DNA from: Agromyces luteolus
Lineage (GTDB): Bacteria > Actinomycetota > Actinomycetes > Actinomycetales > Microbacteriaceae
Assembly (NCBI RefSeq): GCF_009729855.1
Contig: NZ_WODA01000006.1
Coordinates: 124,001-188,000 of the forward strand
Reading direction: 5' to 3'
DNA length: 64,000 nt
Shown here one piece after another: positions 7,524 to 15,151 of this stretch. A program made the translations under genes and the position numbers. Under the pieces are notes generated by a model. That model made no database searches. It saw only the letters and a program-made list of their open reading frames with translations, and was not told the origin of the DNA. Every line of letters begins with the position of its first letter. The stretch's first letter is position 1.

Positions 7524-8308
7524 CGTCCGGCGGCGACTCCGCGAGTGGTCGCGAGGGAGGCATCCGCGTCCTCCTGGTCGACGACCAGGCGCTCGTGCGG
7601 GCGGGGTTCCGGACCATCCTCGACTCGGAGGAGGGCATCCGGGTGGTCGGCGAGGCCGGCGATGGCGCGGCCGCGGTGGCAGCGGCGGCGGAGGTCCGGC
7701 CGGACGTGATCTGCATGGACGTCCAGATGCCCGGAATGGACGGGCTCGAGGCGACCCGGCGCATCCTCCGGGACGGGTCGGCGCGGCCGGCGGTCCTCAT
7801 GCTCACCACGTTCGACCGGGAGGACTACCTGTTCGCGGCGCTCGAGGCCGGGGCGAGCGGGTTCCTGCTCAAGAACTCGCGGCCCGAGCAGCTCATCGAG
7901 GGGGTGCAGGTCGTCGCACGCGGGGACGCACTGCTCTCACCGGACGTCACCAGGCGCGTGATCGAGGCCGCGGCGCTGCGCCGCGCCGCCGGAGATGCCG
8001 ATGCTCGCCCGTCGGGCGGAGCGCTCCCGGACCGGTCGCACCCGTCGCCGTCGCGACCGCCCGCCGCCGACGGGCGCGGCCCCGCGCCGTCCCCGCCGGG
8101 GCTCGACGAGCTGACGGAGCGGGAGCGCGAGGTGCTCGTGCTCCTGGCGGAGGGCATCTCGAACGCCGAGATCGCCGCACGGCTCGTGGTCGGCGAGGCG
8201 ACGGTCAAGACCCACGTGTCCAAGGTGCTCATGAAGCTCGGGCTGCGCGACCGCGTGCGCGCGGTCGTGTACGCGTACGAGCACGGCGTCGTGCGACCCA
8301 TCGGCTGA
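7520..8308 (+). CDS. NarL/LuxR-family response regulator
   Basis: A 262-residue regulator starting at GTG 7520, which overlaps the kinase stop. The receiver domain (about residues 15-130) has the acidic pair Asp21/Asp22 and phosphoacceptor Asp67 in ICMDVQMPGMDG; LTTFD and LLKNS supply the conserved Thr and Lys. A Pro/Ser-rich linker of about 50 residues, longer than usual for the family, separates it from the LuxR helix-turn-helix (TEREREVLVLLAEGISNAEIA to VKTHVSKVLMKLGLRDR). It is the partner of the kinase at 6186 and probably controls the ABC exporter genes that follow 108 bp downstream. Confidence 0.93.
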   Translation: MTSGGDSASGREGGIRVLLVDDQALVRAGFRTILDSEEGIRVVGEAGDGAAAVAAAAEVRPDVICMDVQMPGMDGLEATRRILRDGSARPAVLMLTTFDREDYLFAALEAGASGFLLKNSRPEQLIEGVQVVARGDALLSPDVTRRVIEAAALRRAAGDADARPSGGALPDRSHPSPSRPPAADGRGPAPSPPGLDELTEREREVLVLLAEGISNAEIAARLVVGEATVKTHVSKVLMKLGLRDRVRAVVYAYEHGVVRPIG

Positions 8309-8403
8309 ACCCCCGCCGGCTCCCCCGCGCGGCGGAGGCGGCGGCGGTCCCATGCCCGCTCCGACCCGTCGCCAGGCGGATGCGGTGCCCTGCTCGACCT
8401 CCG

Positions 8404-8409
8404 TAGCGT
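8404..8409 (+). promoter_or_regulatory. leaderless -10 element for ABC exporter
   Basis: TAGCGT, 7 nt before the ATG at 8417. It indicates that the exporter has its own promoter downstream of the two-component genes. Confidence 0.55.
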
Positions 8410-8416
8410 TGAGGGC

Positions 8417-9301
8417 ATGCTCGAACTCAGCAACCTCAGCAAGCGCTACGGTGATCGGCTCGCCCTCGACGACGTCTCGTTCACCGTCGGCGCGGGCCGC
8501 CTCACGGGGTTCGTCGGAGGCAACGGCGCCGGGAAGACGACGACGATGCGCATCGTGCTCGGGGTGCTCGCCGCGGACGGCGGTCGGATCACACTCGACG
8601 GGTCGCCCGTGACCGACGTCGATCGTCGACGCTTCGGCTACATGCCCGAGGAGCGCGGCCTCTACCCGAAGATGCGCGTCCTCGAGCAGACGGTCTACCT
8701 CGCGCGCCTGCACGGCTGGGCTCCGGCGGCCGCCCGGCGCAACGCGCTCGACCTGCTCGAACGGCTGGGCCTGCAGGAACGCGTCGACGACACCGTCGAG
8801 TCGCTCTCGCTCGGGAACCAGCAGCGAGCGCAGATCGCCGCCGCCCTCGTGCATCGTCCGGAGGTGCTCGTGCTCGACGAGCCGTTCTCCGGCCTCGACC
8901 CGCTGGCGGTCGAGATCGTCCAGGCCGTGCTGACCGACGCGGCACGGTCGGGTGCGCCCGTGTTGTTCTCGTCGCACCAGCTCGACGTCGTCGAGCGGCT
9001 GTGCGACGACCTCGTCGTGATCGCCGACGGCCGCATCCGCGCCGCAGGTTCCCGCGAGGAGCTCCGCGACCAGCACGGCGCCGAGCGGTGGGAGCTGCTG
9101 CTGTCCGGGGACGCGGGCTGGGTGCGGGACTTCCCCGGCATCCGGGTGATCCGGTTCGACGGGGGATGGGCCCTGTTCGAGTCGGAGTCCGAGGCGGCAC
9201 GGCAGTCCGTCCTGGCGGAGGCGGTCTCGCGCGGCGAGGTCGTCACGTTCGCGCGCGAGCAGACGACGCTCGCCCAGATCTTCAAGGAGGTCGTCCGATG
9301 A
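8417..9301 (+). CDS. ABC exporter ATP-binding protein, NatA-like
   Basis: ATPase of 294 residues. It has Walker A GGNGAGKTT (about residues 35-43), Q-loop-like GYMPEERGLYPKM, signature SLGNQQRAQ (a degenerate LSGGQ, as in the NatA group), Walker B VLVLDEPFSGLDP and H-loop SSHQLD. After about residue 210 the C-terminal extension (DUF4162-like) carries the GRIRAAGSREELR segment and ends TTLAQIFKEVVR, typical for NatA proteins. Its stop overlaps the permease start (ATGA at 9298-9301). Sodium or drug export is known in the family; the substrate here is unknown. Regulation by the adjacent two-component system is likely from position. Confidence 0.9.
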   Translation: MLELSNLSKRYGDRLALDDVSFTVGAGRLTGFVGGNGAGKTTTMRIVLGVLAADGGRITLDGSPVTDVDRRRFGYMPEERGLYPKMRVLEQTVYLARLHGWAPAAARRNALDLLERLGLQERVDDTVESLSLGNQQRAQIAAALVHRPEVLVLDEPFSGLDPLAVEIVQAVLTDAARSGAPVLFSSHQLDVVERLCDDLVVIADGRIRAAGSREELRDQHGAERWELLLSGDAGWVRDFPGIRVIRFDGGWALFESESEAARQSVLAEAVSRGEVVTFAREQTTLAQIFKEVVR

Positions 9302-10404
9302 CGCTCGACGCAGCGGTCGCAGACCGCGACACCCCCACCTTCGTCCGCACCGTGGGCCTCGTCGCCGGACGCGAGATCACGTCGCGCCTGCGTTCGAAGG
9401 CCTTCCTCGTCTCGACAGCCGTCCTCATGCTCGGGGTGCTGGCATCGGTGATCCTGCCGAGCGTGCTCGGCGGGGACGACGACACCCGGATCGCCGTCGT
9501 CGGCGGTGCCGCGGCCGCGACCGACGGCGTCTCCGGGCTCGACCCGGTCGCGGTGGCCGATCGCGCCGAGGGCGAGGCGATGCTGCGCGACGGCGACGTC
9601 CACGCCGTCGTCGTCCCCTCGGACGGGCCCGGCGTCGGGCTGACCGTCATCGGACTGGATGCGACGCCCGGTTCGGTCGTGTCGGCGCTGTCGATCGCCC
9701 CGGCGGTCGAAGTGCTCGAGCCCGCCGCCGTGGACTCGACGCTCGCGCGCCTGGTCGCATTCGGCTTCGGCATCGTGTTCTTCATGTCCGCCCTCACGTT
9801 CGGCACCACGATCGCCTCCTCGGTCGTCGAGGAGAAGCAGACCCGGATCGTCGAGATCCTGCTGTCCACCGTCTCGGCTCGCGCGCTGCTCACGGGCAAG
9901 ATCGTCGGGAACAGCCTGATGGCGCTCGGCCAGATCGTCGCGATCGCGGTCCTCGCCCTGCTGGGTCTCGCCGCGACCGGCGAGCGCGTGCTGCTCGGCG
10001 GCCTCGGGCCGTCCATCGCGTGGTTCGCGATCTTCTTCGTCGTCGGCTTCATCATGCTCGCCGCGCTCTACGCCGGCACGGCCTCGATGGTCTCGCGGGT
10101 CGAGGACGTCGGAACGACCACCACCCCGGTGACCATGCTCGTGATGATCCCGTACTTCCTCGTGGTCTTCTTCTTCGACGACCCGACGGTGCTCACGATC
10201 ATGAGCTACGTGCCCTTCTCGTCGCCGGTCGGCATGCCCGTCCGCGTCTTCCTCGGCGAGACGGAGTGGTGGGAGCCGATCCTCTCGCTCGCGATCCTCC
10301 TCGCGACGACGGCTGCCGCCGTGCTCATCGGCGAGCGCATCTACCGCAACTCCCTGCTGCGGATGGGCTCCCGCGTGAAGCTCGGCGAGGCGCTGGGGAG
10401 GTGA
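9298..10404 (+). CDS. ABC exporter permease, NatB-like (ABC-2 type)
   Basis: Permease of 368 residues, partner of the NatA-like ATPase. The N-terminus has REITSRLRSKAFLVSTAVLM with the first membrane helix, followed by an extracytoplasmic domain of about 110 residues (about 65-175). Five further membrane segments follow between about 160 and 355. The segment VVEEKQTRIVEILLSTVSARALLTGKI is the conserved ABC-2 coupling region that contacts the ATPase. The start at 9298 overlaps the ATPase stop; the longer upstream frame is an artefact. The family exports sodium, lipids or antibiotics and no substrate can be read from sequence. Confidence 0.88.
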   Translation: MTLDAAVADRDTPTFVRTVGLVAGREITSRLRSKAFLVSTAVLMLGVLASVILPSVLGGDDDTRIAVVGGAAAATDGVSGLDPVAVADRAEGEAMLRDGDVHAVVVPSDGPGVGLTVIGLDATPGSVVSALSIAPAVEVLEPAAVDSTLARLVAFGFGIVFFMSALTFGTTIASSVVEEKQTRIVEILLSTVSARALLTGKIVGNSLMALGQIVAIAVLALLGLAATGERVLLGGLGPSIAWFAIFFVVGFIMLAALYAGTASMVSRVEDVGTTTTPVTMLVMIPYFLVVFFFDDPTVLTIMSYVPFSSPVGMPVRVFLGETEWWEPILSLAILLATTAAAVLIGERIYRNSLLRMGSRVKLGEALGR

Positions 10405-10437
10405 TCGGCGGGTGACGGCCCCGGCCCGCACGTCTGG

Positions 10438-10443
10438 GAGAAT
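10438..10443 (+). promoter_or_regulatory. leaderless -10 element for threonine aldolase
   Basis: GAGAAT, 6 nt before the GTG at 10450. The same hexamer and spacing recur before the GTG at 13541. Confidence 0.45.
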
Positions 10444-10449
10444 CGTCCG

Positions 10450-11541
10450 GTGACCCCTGAGTTCCAGCCCCTGCACGACACCGCGTTCCGCGGATTCGCC
10501 TCCGACAACTACTCGGGCGTGCACCCCGAGGTGCTCGCCGCGATCGCCGGCGCGAACGGCGGCCACCAGGTCGCGTACGGCGACGACGACTACACCGGGC
10601 ACCTGCACGAGGTCTTCGCCCGCTCCTTCGGCGACCCAGTCGAGGTCTACCCGGTCTTCAACGGAACGGGTGCGAACGTCACGGCGCTTCAGTCGATGCT
10701 CCCGCGCTGGGGCGCGGTGATCGCGGCATCCACCGCCCACATCAACGTCGACGAGGGCGGCGCCCCCGAACGCGTCGGCGGCATCAAGCTGCTCACGGTG
10801 CCGACGGACGACGGCAAGCTCACGCCCGAGCTCGTCGACCGCGAGGCGTGGGGCTGGGGCGACGAGCACAGAGCGCAGCCGCTCGTCGTGTCGATCACGC
10901 AGACCACCGAGCTCGGCACCGCGTACTCCGTCGAGGAGATCCGCGCGATCGCCGACCACGCGCACGAGCGCGGCATGACGCTGCACATGGACGGTGCGCG
11001 GATCTCGAACGCCGCGGCATCCCTCGGCCTCCCCCTGCGCGCCTTCACGCGCGACGCGGGCGTCGACGTGCTGAGCTTCGGCGGCACCAAGAACGGTGCG
11101 CTGCTCGGCGAGGCCATCGTGGTGCTGAACCCCGCGGCATCCGAGGGCCTGAAGTACCTGCGCAAGCTCAACATGCAGCTCTCGTCGAAGATGCGCTTCG
11201 TGTCGGCGCAGCTCATCGCGCTGCTCGACGGCGACCTGTACCTGCGCAACGCGTCGCACTCGAACGCCATGGCCCGACGCCTGCGCGACGCGCTCGACGC
11301 CGGCATCGCCGCGGGCGAGTTCCCCGGCCTGTCGTTCACGCAGGCCACCCAGTCGAACGGCGTGTTCGCGGTGCTGCCCGCGGGCGTCGCCGACCGGCTG
11401 CGCGAGCGCGGCTTCAAGTTCTACGACTGGGATGCCGCGAAGAACGAGGTGCGCTGGATGTGCTCGTTCGACACGACCGAAGGCGACATCGACGCGTTTG
11501 TCGCCGGGATCCGCGAGGAACTGGCGCGCGCGGCGGCGTGA
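10450..11541 (+). CDS. ltaE: low-specificity L-threonine aldolase
   Basis: PLP enzyme of 363 residues that cleaves L-threonine or L-allo-threonine to glycine and acetaldehyde. The family opening FRGFASDNYSGVHPEVLAAI, the cofactor-stacking region FNGTGANVTAL, the MDGARISNAA aspartate motif and FGGTKNGALLGEA with PLP lysine Lys214 are all present. Length fits the family. GTG start, probably leaderless. The downstream 119 bp hold a short GGAA-TG-TTCC inverted repeat at 11572-11581 of unknown meaning, then the nitroreductase gene. Related beta-eliminating lyases share the fold, but the FGGTKN motif favours threonine aldolase. Confidence 0.9.
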   Translation: MTPEFQPLHDTAFRGFASDNYSGVHPEVLAAIAGANGGHQVAYGDDDYTGHLHEVFARSFGDPVEVYPVFNGTGANVTALQSMLPRWGAVIAASTAHINVDEGGAPERVGGIKLLTVPTDDGKLTPELVDREAWGWGDEHRAQPLVVSITQTTELGTAYSVEEIRAIADHAHERGMTLHMDGARISNAAASLGLPLRAFTRDAGVDVLSFGGTKNGALLGEAIVVLNPAASEGLKYLRKLNMQLSSKMRFVSAQLIALLDGDLYLRNASHSNAMARRLRDALDAGIAAGEFPGLSFTQATQSNGVFAVLPAGVADRLRERGFKFYDWDAAKNEVRWMCSFDTTEGDIDAFVAGIREELARAAA

Positions 11542-11660
11542 CCGGCGCGGGCAGCGCCTGGCGCCACGCTCGGAATGTTCCGAGGATCAATGCGTTGTAA
11601 TGCAGTGGGACGACGGTGTCCCGGCAGATCCATCGGAACCATTCGGAAGGCACCGTCACC

Positions 11661-12248
11661 ATGACCCTCGTCGACACCTCGCGCCACGTCCCCACCGACG
11701 CCCCGCTCATCGCTCCGCTCGTGGAGCGCTGGAGCCCCCGCGCGTACGACCCCACCGCCGAGCTCTCGGAGGAGAGCCTGCGCACCCTGCTCGAGGCGGC
11801 CCGCTGGGCGCCGTCGGCGAACAACGTCCAGCCGTGGCGCTTCATCGTCGCCCGACGCGGCAGCGAGGCCTTCACCGCCATCCACGACGCGCTCCTGGGC
11901 TTCAACCAGGCGTGGGCCGACTCGGCCGCCGCGCTCGTCGTGAACGTCGCTGAGACGGTCGACGAGGCCGGCACCCCGCGCCCGTGGGCGAAGTACGACC
12001 TCGGCCAGGCCGTCGCCTACATGTCGCTCCAGGCCCAGCACGACGGCCTGCACACGCACCAGATGGGCGGCTTCGACGCCGCCCGCCTCGCCGAGGTGTT
12101 CGGCCTGCGCGCCGGCCTCGACGTCGTCTCGGTCACCGCGATCGGCAAGGTCGGCGACGCGTCGGCCCTCCCCGAGCCGCTCCGCGAGCGCGAGGTCGCC
12201 CCGCGCAGCCGCAAGCCGCTCGACGAGATCGTCATCGCCGCGGCCTGA
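11661..12248 (+). CDS. nitroreductase family FMN-dependent oxidoreductase
   Basis: A 195-residue protein with the nitroreductase pattern VERWSPRAYDPT, then LLEAARWAPSANNVQPWRFIVARRG, in which the SxxNxQPW segment holds FMN. The C-terminal half has the GLRAGLDVVSVTAIGKVGD segment. It reduces nitro, quinone or enone compounds with NAD(P)H. A longer frame begins at 11616, but GGAAGG lies a good distance before the ATG at 11661 and conservation begins there, so 11661 is taken. It is convergent with the alcohol dehydrogenase; the palindromic element at 12272-12349 lies between them. Confidence 0.88.
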   Translation: MTLVDTSRHVPTDAPLIAPLVERWSPRAYDPTAELSEESLRTLLEAARWAPSANNVQPWRFIVARRGSEAFTAIHDALLGFNQAWADSAAALVVNVAETVDEAGTPRPWAKYDLGQAVAYMSLQAQHDGLHTHQMGGFDAARLAEVFGLRAGLDVVSVTAIGKVGDASALPEPLREREVAPRSRKPLDEIVIAAA

Positions 12249-12271
12249 TCGGGCCGCCCGGCTCCCCTACT

Positions 12272-12349
12272 CCCGCCGAGTGATGCAGCTCGCGCCGAGT
12301 GTGACCGGTGCGCCGGTATCATTCGGCGCGTTCGGTATCACTCGGCGGG
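12272..12349. repeat. nested-hairpin intergenic element (family B)
   Basis: Three nested inverted repeats share one axis: CCCGCCGAGTGAT (12272-12284) with its perfect complement (12337-12349), CGCGCCGA (12291-12298) with TCGGCGCG (12323-12330), and ACCGG (12304-12308) with CCGGT (12313-12317). The 78-bp element sits between convergent genes and could act as a bidirectional terminator. The repetition of GCCGAGTG inside it suggests a mobile palindromic repeat, not a simple terminator. Confidence 0.7.
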
Positions 12350-12360
12350 GGCTGGGATGA

Positions 12361-13410
12361 TCACGGCCGCAGCAGCACCTTGATCGCGCGGCGCTCGTCC
12401 ATCGCGGCGTAGGCCTCGGCCGCCTGCGCGAGAGGCAGCTCGAGGTCGAAGACGAGGCCGGGGCGGATGGCGCCGGAGCGCACGTCCTGCAGCAAGTCCT
12501 CGATGTAGCCGCGCACCGGCGCGACGCCGCCGTTCACGCCGACGTTGCGGTTGAACATGGGGCGCACCGGCAGCTCGGGCCCGCCGTTCGGCGCGCCGAC
12601 GTAGCCGACCATGCCGCCGGGGCGCGTCGAGCGGAGCGCCTGGTCCATCGACTCCTTCGTGCCGACGCACTCGAGCACGCGGTCGGCGCCGATGCCGCCC
12701 GTGAGCTCCTTCACGCGGGCGACGCCCTCGTCGCCGCGTTCCTCCACCACGTGCGTCGCCCCGAACTCGCGGGCCAGCGCCTGCCGATCGGCGTGGCGCG
12801 ACATCGCGATGATGGTCGTCGCACCCAGCCGCTTCGCTGCGATGATCGCGCAGAGCCCGACGGCGCCGTCGCCCACGACCGCGACCGAGTCGCCCGGGCC
12901 GACGCCCGCCGAGACGGCGGCGTGGTGGCCGGTGCCCATGACGTCGGAGAGCGTGAGCAGGCCCGGCACCTCATCGTCGGCGACCGGCCCGGGCACGACG
13001 ACCAGCGTGCCGTCGGCGAGCGGCACCCGCACGCGCTCGCCCTGGCCGCCGTCGGCGACGCCGCCGACCTTGTCGTCGCCGCCCCACCAGCTGCCCGCGA
13101 GGCACGAGGTGCTGACCCCGTTGCGGCAGTTCGCGCAGGTTCCGTCGCACACGTAGAACGGCGCGATCACGAAGTCGCCGGGATTCACGACCGTGACCTC
13201 GGGGCCGACGGCCTCCACGACGCCGACGAACTCGTGCCCGATCCGGTGGGGCGCGTGCGTCGGCGTCACGCCGCGGTACGGCCACAGGTCGGAACCGCAC
13301 ACGCACGCGGCGACGACGCGCACGATCGCGTCGCCACCGGTCGAGAGTTCGGGGTCGGGCACCTCTTCGACGCGGATGTCTCGGGCGGCGTGGATCACGG
13401 TGGCGAGCAT
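12361..13410 (-). CDS. zinc-dependent alcohol dehydrogenase family protein
   Basis: Medium-chain dehydrogenase of 349 residues. Catalytic zinc ligands are Cys38 (CGSD) and the His59-Glu60 pair of GHEFVGVVEAVG. A structural zinc loop is present (CDGTCANCRNGVSTSC). The Rossmann part has VAVVGDGAVGLCAIIAAKRLGA, and the C-terminal region KVLL is typical. Substrate is unknown; the SLAGSWWGG loop resembles a group of actinobacterial IMP-dehydrogenase-like and formaldehyde-type ADHs. TAGGCT lies 7 nt before the ATG at 13410 (leaderless), which rules out the longer frame starting at 13698. Confidence 0.88.
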   Translation of the reverse strand: MLATVIHAARDIRVEEVPDPELSTGGDAIVRVVAACVCGSDLWPYRGVTPTHAPHRIGHEFVGVVEAVGPEVTVVNPGDFVIAPFYVCDGTCANCRNGVSTSCLAGSWWGGDDKVGGVADGGQGERVRVPLADGTLVVVPGPVADDEVPGLLTLSDVMGTGHHAAVSAGVGPGDSVAVVGDGAVGLCAIIAAKRLGATTIIAMSRHADRQALAREFGATHVVEERGDEGVARVKELTGGIGADRVLECVGTKESMDQALRSTRPGGMVGYVGAPNGGPELPVRPMFNRNVGVNGGVAPVRGYIEDLLQDVRSGAIRPGLVFDLELPLAQAAEAYAAMDERRAIKVLLRP

Positions 13411-13417
13411 GCACGCG

Positions 13418-13423
13418 AGCCTA
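13418..13423 (-). promoter_or_regulatory. leaderless -10 element for alcohol dehydrogenase
   Basis: TAGGCT on the minus strand, 7 nt before the ATG at 13410. Confidence 0.55.
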
Positions 13424-13528
13424 CGCCCGTGCAGAACGGATGGCCCGGCGGCCGCCCAAGCCCCACGACGCCTCGCGAACTCATCCGGCCTGTTCGGTCC
13501 GCCGAGTGCGGCGGACGGTTCGGGCTGG

Positions 13529-13534
13529 GAGAAT
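13529..13534 (+). promoter_or_regulatory. leaderless -10 element for split-kinase catalytic half
   Basis: GAGAAT, 6 nt before the GTG at 13541, identical in hexamer and spacing to the one at 10438. Confidence 0.45.
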
Positions 13535-13540
13535 CGGCCC

Positions 13541-15151
13541 GTGCGAGCCGCACCGCGACGGTCGCTTGACGAGGTCCTCGGAATCGTGGTGACCGCCCTC
13601 GCGGTGGTCGCCGCGATCGCCGCCGTGCCGGCGGCGGCGACGGTCTGGGCGGAGACGGCCGACGTCCTGCTCACGGGCGCCGAACTCCTCGTCGGCATCT
13701 CCTACGCCTCCGTCGCACTGGTCATCCCGGTCGGCGTGGAGGTTCGGTTCGCGGCAGCGACCACAGCGTTGCTCTGGGCGGCGGGGACCTTCCTCCCAGG
13801 TGCCGCCACTGCGCATCAGGCCGGCCTCGCATGGCTGTTCGTGGCCGCGGCAGGCGGATGGCACGGGCCGTGGGCGCTCGCCGGCATCGGTGCGCTCGGC
13901 GTCGCACTCGGCTCCGGCGTTCTGCCCGCGCCGGCGTCGGCCGTGGTGTTCGGCGGGATCGCGGCGTGGTCGTCGTTCCAGCGGAGTCCTGGCGTCCGAC
14001 GTCGGATGGCCGCCGCCTCGGCGGCCGCGTCGGCCCTCGTCGCTCTCGCGTTGGGGGGAGCCTGGGCCGCGCAGGCGCGGATCGGAGGCATCGATCCGAG
14101 GGCGGCGCTCGTGGCATACGCGGCGGTGCTGATCGCCTGCGCGGGCCTGATCGTGGGCGGTGCGCTCTCCGAACGGCGACGCATCGCCCGACTTCGCGAA
14201 AGCGCCGCGTCCGCCGGCGACGCCACCGGGCTGCGCGGTCTCGAGGGCGTGCTCCGGGCCACGTTGCGCGACGATCGCCTGCAGCTGATCGTTCCCTCCG
14301 AGCACGATGCGATCGTGACGGACGCCCTCGACGGTCGCGAGTCGCGGGGCCGCGCCACGACCGAGATCGCCGACCGGGCCGGCGCTCCGATCGCCCGGAT
14401 CCTCCACCGCCCGGGCTCCCTCGACGAACCCGTGCTCGCGCGCGCCGTGGCCGATGCGGTGCGCCTCGCGAACGACCACGACCGGCTCCAGGCGCAGTTG
14501 GAGGCGCAGCGCCGCGAGGTCGCGCGCACGCGCGCCGACCTGCTGGAGGCCGCGCAGGTCGGCCGGCTGGCCGTGGCCTCCGAGGTCGACCGAGAGGTGC
14601 TGGCGCCGCTGCGTCGCGGGTTCCGACTCATCGATCGGGTCCAGCCGGAGCCTCGTCCGGCAGTCGACGGGGAGGTGCCGGCCGATCCCCTTGCGATCGC
14701 GGTCGAGGAGGTGCGCCTCGCAGAGCGCGACCTGCTCGGCGTGATCGACGCGGCGCGAGCGCGCGATCTCGGCGACGGCCGACTCGCAGCCGAGTTGCGC
14801 GCACTCGCCCGAACCGGGGTCCCGGCGATCGACGTCGCCGCCGAGGCGGACGCCACCGCTGATCCCGCAACGGAGACCGCGCTCTACTTCATCGCCTCCG
14901 AAGCCGTCTCCAACGCGATGAAGCACGCCCGCGCCGCTCGGATCGGGATCCGGCTGAGCCGCGTCGAGGAGACGGTTCGGCTGGAGGTCGTCGACGACGG
15001 TCGGGGTGGGGCCGATCCGGCGGGCATGCCGTCCATCCGGCGCCGCGTCGAAGCACTCGCCGGGCGGCTCGAGATCGAGAGTCCGCCCGGCGAGGGCACG
15101 CGGGTCACCGCGGAGGTTCCGCGTCGCCGATCCGCATCCACGGCTCGATGA
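13541..15151 (+). CDS. membrane histidine-kinase-like protein with HATPase domain but no phosphoacceptor histidine
   Basis: A 536-residue protein, GTG start. About seven hydrophobic segments fill residues 12-215. A linker and coiled coil (LQAQLEAQRREVARTRADLLEAA) follow, then the position where HisKA_3 kinases carry R-x-L-H-D. Here the segment reads ASEVDREVLAPL, with Val349-Asp350 replacing His-Asp. The C-terminal HATPase domain is intact by motif: N box FIASEAVSNAMKHARA (Asn458), VVDDGRGGAD, and PPGEGTRVTAEVP. So it should bind ATP but cannot receive phosphate on itself. The complementary half (His helix, no ATPase domain) is encoded at 16791-18173. Its 3' end overlaps the convergent lipoprotein gene by 47 bp. 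Confidence 0.85.
   Translation: MRAAPRRSLDEVLGIVVTALAVVAAIAAVPAAATVWAETADVLLTGAELLVGISYASVALVIPVGVEVRFAAATTALLWAAGTFLPGAATAHQAGLAWLFVAAAGGWHGPWALAGIGALGVALGSGVLPAPASAVVFGGIAAWSSFQRSPGVRRRMAAASAAASALVALALGGAWAAQARIGGIDPRAALVAYAAVLIACAGLIVGGALSERRRIARLRESAASAGDATGLRGLEGVLRATLRDDRLQLIVPSEHDAIVTDALDGRESRGRATTEIADRAGAPIARILHRPGSLDEPVLARAVADAVRLANDHDRLQAQLEAQRREVARTRADLLEAAQVGRLAVASEVDREVLAPLRRGFRLIDRVQPEPRPAVDGEVPADPLAIAVEEVRLAERDLLGVIDAARARDLGDGRLAAELRALARTGVPAIDVAAEADATADPATETALYFIASEAVSNAMKHARAARIGIRLSRVEETVRLEVVDDGRGGADPAGMPSIRRRVEALAGRLEIESPPGEGTRVTAEVPRRRSASTAR

Noticed and set aside
11572..11581. GGAA-TG-TTCC as an operator of the nitroreductase gene
   Set aside because: Only 4-bp arms, expected often by chance; no promoter could be aligned with it.
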